NCBI RefSeq assembly: GCF_900168165.1
Contig: NZ_FUYV01000010.1
Span: 1-64,000, forward strand
From: Alkalitalea saponilacus
GTDB lineage: Bacteria; Bacteroidota; Bacteroidia; Bacteroidales; Marinilabiliaceae
DNA length: 64,000 nt
Reading direction: 5' to 3'
Positions 10,108 to 19,730 of the stretch are shown here, one piece after another. The first letter of the stretch is position 1, and each line of letters begins with the position of its first letter. The notes under the pieces were generated by a model, which was not told where the DNA came from, searched no databases, and worked only from the letters and a program-made list of their open reading frames with translations. The translations under genes were made by a program, and so were the position numbers.

Positions 10108-10125
10108 GACTTCAGTAATTTGATG

Positions 10126-10911
10126 TTAGTTGGTTGAGAATATTGAGAAAATCAATAGTGATGCACTAACGAGGCTCATTGAGAAACCAAGTGGGATGGT
10201 GGATAAACTCCATTGTTTGAGTCGGTGGGGTTCAACGTAGATAACATCGCCCGGTTTTACATAGTAAAACGGGGAATACATAATTCTTTCATCAGTAGTA
10301 TCAATGATCAGCATTTTTGGCGTGTCTCCGTCCTTTCTTATCAATCGGACTCTTCGTCTGTTCGCGTAATCAGTTACGTCTCCTGCCAAAGCCAGAGCTT
10401 CAAGAATGGAAATTTCTTCACTGTTTAACAGGAATCGACCCGGTCCGCGAACTTCTCCCATAATGGTGATATTGTCGTTGAGAAGTTTTACGATGGCTCC
10501 ACTCTGATCAATATATTTGCTGGCGGCAAGTTCAACCTTGCGGGCAATTTCCGGAAGAGTTAATCCGGCAACATAGATCTTACCAAGAAAAGGATAATCT
10601 ATAGATCCGTCCAAACCTACCCTGTATCCTAAAAGGCTGGCCGACATTGGGTTGTTGGCTATTTGGTTAAAGCCTGCATCGTTGTTTAAAAATGCAGAAG
10701 AGCGCTCGTCCAGACTGGTAACCCTGATGTATAGTAAATCATGGGGTTTTACCAGATAATCTTCTTTTTCTGTTTTGTATTGGCCTTCAATGTCTTCAAG
10801 TTTTACAGCCATATCACCTTGTAAATATATCGAATCCTTAAGCGGAACGCAAGATGAAAAAAGAGCTAATATCCCTACTACAAATACAAAAGGTGTAATA
10901 AATCTATGCAT
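10126..10911 (-). CDS. wza: Wza-like polysaccharide export lipoprotein
   Basis: 261 residues. An N-terminal lipoprotein signal ends in the lipobox LFSSC (Cys at about 21). Next come a Poly_export domain beginning near the YLVKPHDLLYIRV strand, an SLBB-like segment (about 140-200, ITIMGEVRGPGRF), and a C-terminal hydrophobic helix (about 237-258) where E. coli Wza has its outer-membrane helix. Together with the downstream Wzc-like kinase it should form the trans-envelope conduit for a surface polysaccharide. First gene of the wza-wzc operon, transcribed from the divergent region at 10912-11308. Confidence 0.92.
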   Translation of the reverse strand: MHRFITPFVFVVGILALFSSCVPLKDSIYLQGDMAVKLEDIEGQYKTEKEDYLVKPHDLLYIRVTSLDERSSAFLNNDAGFNQIANNPMSASLLGYRVGLDGSIDYPFLGKIYVAGLTLPEIARKVELAASKYIDQSGAIVKLLNDNITIMGEVRGPGRFLLNSEEISILEALALAGDVTDYANRRRVRLIRKDGDTPKMLIIDTTDERIMYSPFYYVKPGDVIYVEPHRLKQWSLSTIPLGFSMSLVSASLLIFSIFSTN

Positions 10912-11308
10912 AGTTGGTTGAGTTTGCTTAAAAAAAGTTCTGTCAGATTCCCCTTTAAACTTTCACACATCAGATTTTTCAGAATTTCTTCTTATAGTTA
11001 AACATTACTGTAAACCATTAGGTTTTATCTTTGATCAAAGAATATGATCTGTACATCTAAATTTATACTGAATTAACCAGATTCGGCCAATTTTTATGTC
11101 ATCAATTGAACGAATATTCGTCGCTGCAAAATAACAGTGCAAGTTAGTAATTTGGATTTAATGTAGTACTCTTATATTCATAGTTTAATCAATGGATATT
11201 TGAATTTGGTCAAATAACGTCTGTCCTTGATAGTTTTTGTTCGTTTCCTTGTATTTATCATATTATTAGCATAACTTGATTTTCGTTGATTTCCAATGCT
11301 GAATATTT
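10912..11308. promoter_or_regulatory. Divergent promoter region with 12-bp palindrome
   Basis: AT-rich spacer between wza (minus) and comEC (plus). The only clear signal is the perfect palindrome CTTTGATCAAAG at 11029-11040, a possible operator. It is an even-length palindrome of a size also expected occasionally by chance in AT-rich DNA. No gene seen. Confidence 0.35.
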
Positions 11309-13378
11309 ATGAACCTTTTCCGTTACCAACCCTTCTCCCGTTTATTGATTGCTTTAATAGCGGGAATTTATGCCGGTGAGTTCTTTACCGGCTTGCAGTT
11401 TTATCAATTGTTTTTATCCTTTTCTGCATTAGCGTTTGCAGGGTGCTTTGTTTTATGGTATAGCTGGTGGTACCGAAGTTATAAATATCGTTGGCTATCC
11501 GGCACTTTTCTAATGCTTTTCCTTTTTAACTCCGGAATACTTCTTAACATCAATAGTCAGCCTTCGGTTATAGAAAACCCTGTTGATGTTCAAGCCAATG
11601 GAAGAGTGATGTCTCTGGAAAAGAGACCGAACCACTGGGTTCGAATTGTTATGAAGCCTGACATTGTTGATGATCTTTCCTGTTTTTCCCGAGGCGATAA
11701 ATGGATGATAATGGTTAAAGGGCCATTGAAAGAGGGCGTTTATGCCGGAGGAGTAATCGGTGTTTCCGGAACGTTGATGCCTTTACAGGAATCAACAAAC
11801 CCATATGCCTTCAACTATGGTCAATACCTCAGGAGGAATGGATTTTCAGGTCAGATGTTCCTCGATGCAAATGATGTGTTGAACATCAGCGCGCGTAAGG
11901 GTTTCTCTCCGATGTTGATCTCTCAAAAAGTCAGGGCTTACGCTTTACAATCATTCTCCCAAAGTGGACTTGATGATGATGCTCTTTCAATTATAAATGC
12001 TCTGCTACTTGGAGATCGGGCCGGAGTGGATCGTGATGTAAATGAGAAGTTTGTAAGAAGTGGGGCGGTTCACATACTTGCCGTTTCCGGTTTACATGTT
12101 GGGATTATATATTTGATGTTGAATTATTTGCTTTCTCTTTTCTTTAAGCCGGTGCATCCTGCACGGTTTATTATTTCTTCCATTGTTTTGGTGGCTTATG
12201 CTTTTATTACAGGCTTTTCGCCTTCTGTATCCCGTGCTGTTTTGATGTTTATCATACTGCAGGCCGGAAAACTGTTTCGCAGGGACGTCAATATGTACAA
12301 TTTGTTGTGTGTTTCAGCCACGTTGCTGTTGCTGATAAATCCCATGTTTTTGTTTCATGCCGGATTCTGGTTAAGTCATATGGCAGTTGCTGGTATTGTT
12401 GCATTTTATCCCATTATAAACGGAATGTTAACATTCCGTTTTGTTGGTTGGCGATGGGCGTGGTCCATTATCTCAGTATCGGTTGCAGCACAAATTACCA
12501 CATTCCCATTTTCAATATATACCTTTGGAGCATTTCCGGTTTATTTCTTGCTGGCCAACCTTTTTATATTACCCGTTGTGGCACCGGTGTTGATTCTTGC
12601 CTTTGTTGTTTTGATTTTTTCATGGGTTCCTTTTATTGCTCAAATGGCAGGTGGAGCTCTGAATGATCTCATCCTTTTTATGATTGAAATGGTTTCTTAT
12701 ATACAAGGCATTTCGGGAGCATACAGGTCTGATTTATGGATTTCATGGCCGATGCTTGTTGCACTATACTTATTCGTGATCATGCTGTATCAGCTGTATC
12801 AGGTTCCACGAGGTTCAAAATGGGTTTTAACCACTGTTTCGCTGGTTATGATACTCCTGTTTGCAAATGTTCAGCAAATGGGCAAATTAAATGGTAATTA
12901 TGCCGTGGTTTATGACGTGGGACGAAACTGGATGGTTGATTTCGTCTCGGCAGGAGAAGTGTTGAATTTAAAACAGGAGAGCCTGGATGAGAGGTCTGCA
13001 TCTTTTGCCAGAGATGCCTTGATGCGGAGGATTTCTTTAAGAAATAGTGAAAACAGCATGCTTTTTGCCGCAAATGATGAAGGAACTCCTTTGAAGTTCA
13101 CGCCAGTTAATTTAAATGGAGTACAATATTTGATCATATCTGGTCGGTTTACTAGTGGTATGGAGGTTTCAGGTAGTTACTATGCAGATGTGGTTGTGCT
13201 AGCTGCTACAATTATTGGCGAACCTGTCAGATTGTTTGATCGTATAACCTGTCACAACGTGGTTGTTACAGGCTCAGTTCCTGCCTGGATGGCTGACAGA
13301 ATTGGGGAATATATGGCAGAAAATAATATAGATGTTCATTTTATCAGGACTCAGGGAGCTTATGTTGCAAGGCATTGA
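11309..13378 (+). CDS. comEC: ComEC/Rec2-family DNA-uptake channel protein
   Basis: 689 residues. There are two N-terminal transmembrane helices, a DUF4131-type soluble domain (about 60-200), and the Competence domain beginning with LLLGDRAGVD and continuing through SGAVHILAVSGLHVG (about 230-270), followed by many membrane helices to about residue 510. The HILAVSGLHVG signature is diagnostic. The family forms the inner-membrane channel for single-stranded DNA during natural transformation. The C-terminal part (about 530-689) is beta-rich but lacks the metallo-beta-lactamase HxHxDH motif found in longer ComEC proteins, as in many Bacteroidota members. The ATG at 11309 gives a sensible N-terminus. 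Confidence 0.9.
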   Translation: MNLFRYQPFSRLLIALIAGIYAGEFFTGLQFYQLFLSFSALAFAGCFVLWYSWWYRSYKYRWLSGTFLMLFLFNSGILLNINSQPSVIENPVDVQANGRVMSLEKRPNHWVRIVMKPDIVDDLSCFSRGDKWMIMVKGPLKEGVYAGGVIGVSGTLMPLQESTNPYAFNYGQYLRRNGFSGQMFLDANDVLNISARKGFSPMLISQKVRAYALQSFSQSGLDDDALSIINALLLGDRAGVDRDVNEKFVRSGAVHILAVSGLHVGIIYLMLNYLLSLFFKPVHPARFIISSIVLVAYAFITGFSPSVSRAVLMFIILQAGKLFRRDVNMYNLLCVSATLLLLINPMFLFHAGFWLSHMAVAGIVAFYPIINGMLTFRFVGWRWAWSIISVSVAAQITTFPFSIYTFGAFPVYFLLANLFILPVVAPVLILAFVVLIFSWVPFIAQMAGGALNDLILFMIEMVSYIQGISGAYRSDLWISWPMLVALYLFVIMLYQLYQVPRGSKWVLTTVSLVMILLFANVQQMGKLNGNYAVVYDVGRNWMVDFVSAGEVLNLKQESLDERSASFARDALMRRISLRNSENSMLFAANDEGTPLKFTPVNLNGVQYLIISGRFTSGMEVSGSYYADVVVLAATIIGEPVRLFDRITCHNVVVTGSVPAWMADRIGEYMAENNIDVHFIRTQGAYVARH

Positions 13379-13542
13379 AATTTAAATAGAAACGATTGCA
13401 GTTATGTGGATTGTTTTCGGATTTGGCCAAAATGTTTCGTCATTTGATTTTTATTACATTATTTTGCCGTCTTGTTTTAATTAAACCCCGACCTGATTAT
13501 TTTGAATTGTAGTTTCGTCCATAAATATAGTTCTATTTAAAA

Positions 13543-14883
13543 ATGAAAATTTTAATCTCCGGTGCGGGTGAAGTTGGTAATCATTTGGCTACCTTGTTTT
13601 GCAATGAGGATCACGACGTGATTCTCATGGATGAAAGTCCGGCAAAATTGCGAAAAGCCGAAGATCACCTTGATTTGATTACTGTGGTTGGATCCGGGAC
13701 TTCTATTGATGACCTGAAAAATGCGCAGGTAAAAAGCTGTGATCTTTTTATTGCCGTGCCACCTTATGAGGAGGTTAGTATTTTGTCGGCCATGTTGGCA
13801 AAAAAGCTTGGAGCGGCCAAAACCATAGCGCGAATCAACAATTTCGAGTACCTCCAATCTGAGAATAAGGAGTATTTCAGACAGCTGGGGGTTGATGAGG
13901 TGATTTTTCCTGAGCACCTTGGAGCCAGAGAGATCATGGCATCACTCAAGCAGGTTGGAATCCGGCAGATGTTTGAATTCAGTGATGGCCGTTTACTGCT
14001 TTACGCAGTAAAAATCAGAAACAATGCACCCATTGTTGGTCTTTCGCTTTCGGAGGCTTCTGCTTTACATGAAACCAATGAGTACTTCACCGTGGCCATT
14101 AACAGGGATGGTAAAACCATCATACCACGAGGAAAGGATACCTTTCAGCACAACGATCTTGCTTATGTGGTTACCACCAAATCCGGTGCGGAGCAACTTC
14201 TGAAAGATGCCGGTAAAATTAAGTACGAGGTGAAGAATGTTATGATTCTGGGTGGAAGCAGAATCGGGAAGAAGGTTGCGAAAGAGCTTGAGCACGAATA
14301 TTACATCAAACTGATAGAGATTGATCGGGATAAGAGTAACCGCCTGGCAAACATGCTTGAGAACACTTTAGTGATTAATGGTGACGGACGTAACTTAAAT
14401 TTGCTGAAGGATGAGGGAATTGGTAAAACTGATGCTTTTATTGCGGTAACAGATAACTCTGAAGTCAACATTTTGGCTTGCCAGCTGGCAAAAAAAATGG
14501 GGGTAAAGAAAACCGTTGCTGAGGTTGAGAATATGGACTACATTGATCTGGCAGAAAACATTGGCATTGGAACCATCATCAATAAAAAGTTGATTGCCGC
14601 CAGTTATATTTACCGATACACTTTTAAAGCCAATGTGTCGTATGTGAAATGCTTAACAGCTACTGATGCAGATGTTTTAGAGCTTATTGCACAGGAAGGT
14701 TCCAAAATAACCAAAGCAACATTAAAGGACCTTGATCTGCCAAAGGATATGAACATTGGTGGAGTGATCAGGAACGGCGAGGCCATCATCCCGAATGGAG
14801 CCACGCGAATTTTGCCCGATGACAGGGTGGTTGTATTTGCTCTTCCTTCAGGTATCAAGAAGGTGGAGAGAATGTTCCTGTAG
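13543..14883 (+). CDS. trkA: Trk potassium uptake regulatory subunit TrkA
   Basis: 446 residues with two RCK units in tandem. Each has a Rossmann fold opening with a glycine-rich motif: GAGEVGNHLA near residue 7, and LGGSRIGKKVA near residue 232. Each is followed by a TrkA_C domain. This peripheral cytoplasmic protein binds NAD(H)/nucleotides and gates a TrkH channel. No trkH lies next to it; the only TrkH-like gene in the window (24398-26194) has its own single-RCK partner. The length matches E. coli TrkA. Confidence 0.93.
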   Translation: MKILISGAGEVGNHLATLFCNEDHDVILMDESPAKLRKAEDHLDLITVVGSGTSIDDLKNAQVKSCDLFIAVPPYEEVSILSAMLAKKLGAAKTIARINNFEYLQSENKEYFRQLGVDEVIFPEHLGAREIMASLKQVGIRQMFEFSDGRLLLYAVKIRNNAPIVGLSLSEASALHETNEYFTVAINRDGKTIIPRGKDTFQHNDLAYVVTTKSGAEQLLKDAGKIKYEVKNVMILGGSRIGKKVAKELEHEYYIKLIEIDRDKSNRLANMLENTLVINGDGRNLNLLKDEGIGKTDAFIAVTDNSEVNILACQLAKKMGVKKTVAEVENMDYIDLAENIGIGTIINKKLIAASYIYRYTFKANVSYVKCLTATDADVLELIAQEGSKITKATLKDLDLPKDMNIGGVIRNGEAIIPNGATRILPDDRVVVFALPSGIKKVERMFL

Positions 14884-15053
14884 TACACATACACCCGCAT
14901 TATTTGGAATGGATTTTGGAGTAGAACAGGTCATTTAAGGCTTAAGCAGTTTTGTTTGATGTTGTTTGTCAGCTTAATCCGAAATGTTTTACGATCATCA
15001 GAATTATGATCGTAGCGTTATTTTTGTAGAAAATTTACCCAAAAAAACATCCA

Positions 15054-17576
15054 ATGCAAAAAATTGCCTCACTTAAAGGGAAAGTAATTCTTGCAACTGT
15101 TGTAGGGGTCATTTCCATAATTGCTCTATATAAAACCACCGATCGTGCATTTGATGATATCATCAGCAACATAGATCGGATGGCTCATCCAAACCATCGT
15201 CTTCATTCACTCAATCACTTATTTAGGACTGTTTCACAATTAAGTCACCTGGAACAAAAAGAGGTGGTGAGCGGTCGGTCGTATCCTTCAGTAGCTTTTT
15301 TGAGCGAATCCCGGTCAGCAAATCAGATCATCGATACTCTGCGAATTCTTTTTCATGGTGATTCCATTCAGCTTGAGAGGATTGATGAAATTTCGTCTTT
15401 GCTGAATTTGCGCGAAGATCTGTTTACACGGTTTCTTGAAATGAAGTCACAATCAATTGTCGACAAGGACTTCTTCTCTTTTTTTGCTGGATTTTCCGAC
15501 TCTGTTTCACTTAGGATTGAGCAGGATACAGCAAAAATTCGTGAAGTTCGTGAAAGGGTAACAACCACTACAGTTGTGGCGGATACCATCAGTCGTGCTT
15601 CGGGTGAGGAGCGAACCGGTTTTTTTCGTCGTCTTTTTGGACGAAGTGATCATGACGTAGAAGGTGAGGTTGTTAAGGCTGAAACCAGGGTTGATGAAGA
15701 AGTCATTGTATCGGTAGATACCATATATATTCAGCGGTCAGACGAGTCGTTGTTTACACTACTGGAAAAGTCATTGGATAGTTTGGAAACTGCCCGTTTG
15801 CAGGAGGCTGCGCGCCTACAGAGCCAGGAGCTGCAATTGGTTAATGTTAATACCGGACTTATAAATGAAATCATCAGCATCATCAACGCTGTGGAACAGG
15901 AAGAAATAGGCAGAATGAATGCTGAGACTCAAACTGCTTTATCCATTGCAGGTAATACCATACGTGTGCTTAATGTTGTTTCGGTTCTGGCCATTGCAGG
16001 TTTTGTTGTTTTGATATTGCTAATCATCATTGATATTTCTAAAAGTAACAAATACAGAAAAGAATTGGAGAAGGCTCATGAGGAAGCACGAAATGAGGCT
16101 GATGCAAGGCAGAAATTCCTTTCAAACATGAGTCACGAAATTCGAACTCCTCTTCAATCCATATATGGTTATCTTGAGCAGGCCAAGCTCAGTAATAACT
16201 CGCAAATTGATGTGGAAACCCTTTTTTATCCGGCTGAACATCTTTTGAACGTTGTAAACGAGGTGCTTGATTATTCAAGAGTTACATCGGGTAAAATGAC
16301 TTTCGAGAAGAAAGCCTTTTCGCCTCATGAAACCATTATGAATGTCGTTAAAGCCATGAAACCAATGGCTGAGAAAAAGAACCTGAAGCTTGAAACCGAA
16401 TTTGGTTTTTTTGATGAAGACATCCTGCTTGGCGATCCATTCAGACTGCAGCAAATTTTGTTTAATCTGGTTGGTAATGCTCTGAAATTTACCGAGGAGG
16501 GACATGTTCTGATCACTGCCAATTTGCGTTTTTTATCAGGAAAGCCCTGGTTGGATATATATGTTGAAGACACCGGAATTGGAATTGCTTCCGAAAAGTT
16601 ACCCGAACTATTTATGGCGTTTTCTCAATCTTCAGCTGAAACTGTAAGGAAATACGGAGGAACCGGATTAGGCTTAAGCATAGTAAAACAGATTGTTGAG
16701 TTGCAGGGAGGTAGAATTGATGTGGAAAGCACTTTAGGTCAGGGAACGGGGTTCGTTATCTCCATCCCCTATGAAAAAAACAAGAAGGCGTATGAAGACA
16801 ATTTTTCCGACGACGTTACTATTAAAGATTCTGAAAAAACAACAGTTTGGGTGGCCGATGATGACCCATTAATTCTTAATCTGGCCGAAACCATTTTGAA
16901 AAAATACCTGGAAAATGTTCGCACATTTCCCGATGGAAACAGTTTGCTCAAAGCTTTTGATCAGGAGCGACCAAATATTATTTTCATAGATATGCGGATG
17001 CCTGGAATAACTGGAGCAGAGGTGTGTCAGAAGATTCGTAAACGCATCAAAAACGGAGAGCACATATACATTTATGCTCTTACTGCGCAAGTATTACCCG
17101 AGGAGCAACACATTATCAAAACCGCCGGTTTCGATAACTTAATCAAGAAACCATTCAGAGAGAAGGATCTTGTTCAATATCTGTCAGGTGATTTTCAGGC
17201 AAGCATCGAAGAAACTTCCATGAAGATTGATGTCCTTAAAGCAATGGCAGGGGATGAGAAGGAGCACCTTATTGCTATACTTGATGCTGTGGCATCAGAA
17301 AGCAGAAAGGATTTATCAGAAATATTGAATTGTAGGATTGAGAAGAATTGGGATGCAAGCGCACTTGTTATTCATCGGTTAGCCGGGCGCGCAGGTCAGA
17401 CCGGCGCAATGAATCTGGCTGCAAGACTAAGAGAGGTGGAGAGGGTTATACGCAGTGATGAATCAGATCCTGACCAGTTTTATGCTATGATTGATGAGGT
17501 TATCCCACCGATAGAGAATTTCATAGAACATGTGGAAACTCTTTCACATCAAGAATCGATGTCGGATAGTTATTAA
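15054..17576 (+). CDS. Membrane hybrid histidine kinase with receiver and Hpt domains
   Basis: 840 residues. A first transmembrane helix lies at about 10-27, a mostly helical extracytoplasmic sensor region runs to about 300, and a second helix spans about 302-325. Then come HisKA (FLSNMSHEIRTP, His near residue 362), HATPase_c (GTGLGLSIV), a receiver (ADDDP... FIDMRMPG) and a C-terminal Hpt domain (HRLAGRAGQ). It should sense an envelope signal and run a His-Asp-His relay. No DNA-binding output is present, so a partner regulator is needed. The sigma-54 regulator converging on it one base away is the obvious candidate, though that is inference. Confidence 0.92.
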   Translation: MQKIASLKGKVILATVVGVISIIALYKTTDRAFDDIISNIDRMAHPNHRLHSLNHLFRTVSQLSHLEQKEVVSGRSYPSVAFLSESRSANQIIDTLRILFHGDSIQLERIDEISSLLNLREDLFTRFLEMKSQSIVDKDFFSFFAGFSDSVSLRIEQDTAKIREVRERVTTTTVVADTISRASGEERTGFFRRLFGRSDHDVEGEVVKAETRVDEEVIVSVDTIYIQRSDESLFTLLEKSLDSLETARLQEAARLQSQELQLVNVNTGLINEIISIINAVEQEEIGRMNAETQTALSIAGNTIRVLNVVSVLAIAGFVVLILLIIIDISKSNKYRKELEKAHEEARNEADARQKFLSNMSHEIRTPLQSIYGYLEQAKLSNNSQIDVETLFYPAEHLLNVVNEVLDYSRVTSGKMTFEKKAFSPHETIMNVVKAMKPMAEKKNLKLETEFGFFDEDILLGDPFRLQQILFNLVGNALKFTEEGHVLITANLRFLSGKPWLDIYVEDTGIGIASEKLPELFMAFSQSSAETVRKYGGTGLGLSIVKQIVELQGGRIDVESTLGQGTGFVISIPYEKNKKAYEDNFSDDVTIKDSEKTTVWVADDDPLILNLAETILKKYLENVRTFPDGNSLLKAFDQERPNIIFIDMRMPGITGAEVCQKIRKRIKNGEHIYIYALTAQVLPEEQHIIKTAGFDNLIKKPFREKDLVQYLSGDFQASIEETSMKIDVLKAMAGDEKEHLIAILDAVASESRKDLSEILNCRIEKNWDASALVIHRLAGRAGQTGAMNLAARLREVERVIRSDESDPDQFYAMIDEVIPPIENFIEHVETLSHQESMSDSY

Positions 17577-17577
17577 C

Positions 17578-18915
17578 TCAGGTTAAGTCATATCTTTCAA
17601 GCTTATTGTATAGGGTTTTTCTATCGATGTTTAAAATACGTGCAGCTTTCGATTTATTACCCTGCACCGACTCCAACACTTTTATGATGTGTTCTTTTTC
17701 CGTTTCCGCCTGTATGGCTTTTAAATTTGATCCTGAAGGGGTAGATGATGCAACACGGATGTGCGACAACATTTCTGAAGGAAGCTTGTCTGCTTCTGCT
17801 ATTTTTTCCTGCGTTAACAACACCATTCTTCGAATGGTGTTTCGAAGTTCCCTGAGGTTGCCCGGCCATTCATATTCTCTAAATACTTGCATGGCTTCCT
17901 CTGCAAGAGATCTCACGTCCCGCTGAAGATCTTTATTCGCTTCCTCAATAAAATGGCCAATGAAAAGCTCCATGTCATCAACCCTTTCTCTTAATGGAGG
18001 AACATCTATTTTAAACTCATTCAACCTATGGTACAAGTCTTCTCTGAAAACTCCATTTTTTACCAGAGTGATCAGGCTTTCGTTTGTCGCCACAATGATA
18101 CGGATATCCACTTCCACCAGAGCGTCACTGCCTAATGGCTGGATGGTTTTTTCCTGTAGCGCTCTTAAAAGTTTCACTTGTACATCGTAGGAAAGATTCC
18201 CGATCTCATCCAAAAACAGGGTGCCACCTGAAGCTTTTTCAAACTGCCCCGTTCTGTTTATCAGGGCACCGGTAAAAGCTCCTTTTACGTAACCAAACAG
18301 TTCTCCGGCAGCCAAATCTTTTGAGAGAACGCCACAATCGATGGGTATAAAAGGCTTTTTTGCGCGTCGGCTCTGTTGGTGGATTTTGCGGGCTACATAT
18401 TCTTTTCCAGTACCACTTTCTCCCTGAATAATCACGGAGATGTCGGTTGGAGCTACCAAGTCTATAAACTCCTGAAGCTTTTGAGCATGGTGACTTTTGC
18501 CTTGCACGAACTGAGTCGTTTTGGATTTTTTCTCTTTGGTTTGCGAGGGTGTCTTTTCCTGTTCAGATACTAGTTTTAATACCATCATCAGTTCTTCCGG
18601 ATTTACCGGTTTGGTGATGTATTCTGCGGCACCCATTTTCATCGATTTTACTACAGTTCGCACATCGCTAAACGCGGTCATAATAATTACCGGAAAAGTT
18701 GCTTTCAAATCGCGACGTGTCTGAAGAAAATCAAGAGCAGATCCATCGGGTAGTCTGTAATCCAGCAAACAAAGATCAAAACGCTGGTTGTTTAGTAATT
18801 GTGTGGAGTTCTTTATGGAGGATGTATGTGTGATTATGTAACCTTTTTTTGTTAAAAAGGTTTCAAGCATTTTGGCAAAAGCAATATCGTCTTCGACAAT
18901 GAGAATGTTTTCCAT
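17578..18915 (-). CDS. Sigma-54-dependent response regulator, NtrC family
   Basis: 445 residues: receiver (about 3-115, phospho-acceptor in LLDYRLPDG), AAA+ ATPase (about 140-370) with Walker A GESGTGKE, the sigma-54 contact loop GAFTGA and Walker B GGTLFLDEIG, and a C-terminal Fis-type HTH (NKSAARILNIDRKTLYNKL). It would activate RpoN-dependent promoters when phosphorylated. It lies tail-to-tail with the hybrid kinase gene, with one base between the stop codons, leaving no room for a separate terminator. The target genes are not evident here. Confidence 0.94.
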   Translation of the reverse strand: MENILIVEDDIAFAKMLETFLTKKGYIITHTSSIKNSTQLLNNQRFDLCLLDYRLPDGSALDFLQTRRDLKATFPVIIMTAFSDVRTVVKSMKMGAAEYITKPVNPEELMMVLKLVSEQEKTPSQTKEKKSKTTQFVQGKSHHAQKLQEFIDLVAPTDISVIIQGESGTGKEYVARKIHQQSRRAKKPFIPIDCGVLSKDLAAGELFGYVKGAFTGALINRTGQFEKASGGTLFLDEIGNLSYDVQVKLLRALQEKTIQPLGSDALVEVDIRIIVATNESLITLVKNGVFREDLYHRLNEFKIDVPPLRERVDDMELFIGHFIEEANKDLQRDVRSLAEEAMQVFREYEWPGNLRELRNTIRRMVLLTQEKIAEADKLPSEMLSHIRVASSTPSGSNLKAIQAETEKEHIIKVLESVQGNKSKAARILNIDRKTLYNKLERYDLT

Positions 18916-18986
18916 AATTTCAAATTATGGAATAAAGATATAAAAAATTGAGGTTTCAAGTTGGAACCCAAAATAAAATAATAAGA

Positions 18987-19015
18987 AAGGGGACCTCTAC
19001 GTTCGAAGCCCCCTT
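18987..19015 (-). terminator. Intrinsic terminator after the PepSY-like gene
   Basis: On the minus strand AAGGGG at the far arm (19015-19010) pairs with CCCCTT (18992-18987). The run TTCTTATTATTTTATTTT follows. It is 48 bases beyond the stop of the 98-residue secreted protein and would insulate it from the response regulator downstream. Confidence 0.6.
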
Positions 19016-19063
19016 ACTATCTCAGGTATCACAGGTATATTATGAAAGAGTTAAGATTAAAGG

Positions 19064-19360
19064 TTATTTATGCTTTAATTCTCCTTCGGGAGTCACTTTA
19101 ACCTCTTTTGTCTCACCGTCTTTGGAAAGGGTGATTTTGTAATAACTCTTACCGTCTTTTGAAACAAGTACGGCTTTGGTAACTGTCCAGTCAGCTTTTT
19201 CGCTGGCAAGTGTTTCTTGCACTGCATCAGGAAGTTCAGTAACTTCAACAGATACTATACTTTTGTCGGTGTCCTGCATGGTAACTGCTGGTGCAGCAAA
19301 AACAGATACAGCAAATAAACTAAGTAATCCTACAAGTAATGAAGCTTTAAATTTTTTCAT
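19064..19360 (-). CDS. Small secreted PepSY-like protein
   Basis: 98 residues with a clear signal peptide (cleavage likely after VFA-AP, residue 23-24). The mature part, with DAVQETLASEKADWTVTKA and then YYKITLSKDGETKEVKV, matches the PepSY-like (PF11396-type) fold of small Bacteroidota periplasmic proteins. The function of the family is unknown. It is a single-gene unit with its own terminator. Confidence 0.7.
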   Translation of the reverse strand: MKKFKASLLVGLLSLFAVSVFAAPAVTMQDTDKSIVSVEVTELPDAVQETLASEKADWTVTKAVLVSKDGKSYYKITLSKDGETKEVKVTPEGELKHK

Positions 19361-19730
19361 GACGAATAATTTTTTAGTTAAACTTAATTTGATATTTGTG
19401 TGTGTGATGAACGTTATTGGAAGAATTGTGCCAGAATTTTCATTAGTATTTAAATGTCATGTAGTCAGGTTGATATGTGATGGTTTTGAGTTATTGGATC
19501 TGTTGATCCGGGCAACAGTATGTAGAGTATTTCCACATTATTGAATAATTATGAAAACAATTTAATTTATTCGTGAGGTTTTGGAATATTAATTATAATT
19601 TTGTTTTCAATATGGTTTTTGATAAATCATTTTCTAACGCAAAACTTCTTTGTTATTGTTTATAGTCGCAAATTTATTCGGATAAAAATCTCTTTATAAT
19701 TTAGATAGCAGAATATAATCGAAACAACTT
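19361..19730. other. Divergent intergenic region
   Basis: AT-rich spacer between the PepSY-like gene (minus) and the epimerase gene (plus). No gene and no clear structure seen. Confidence 0.4.
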
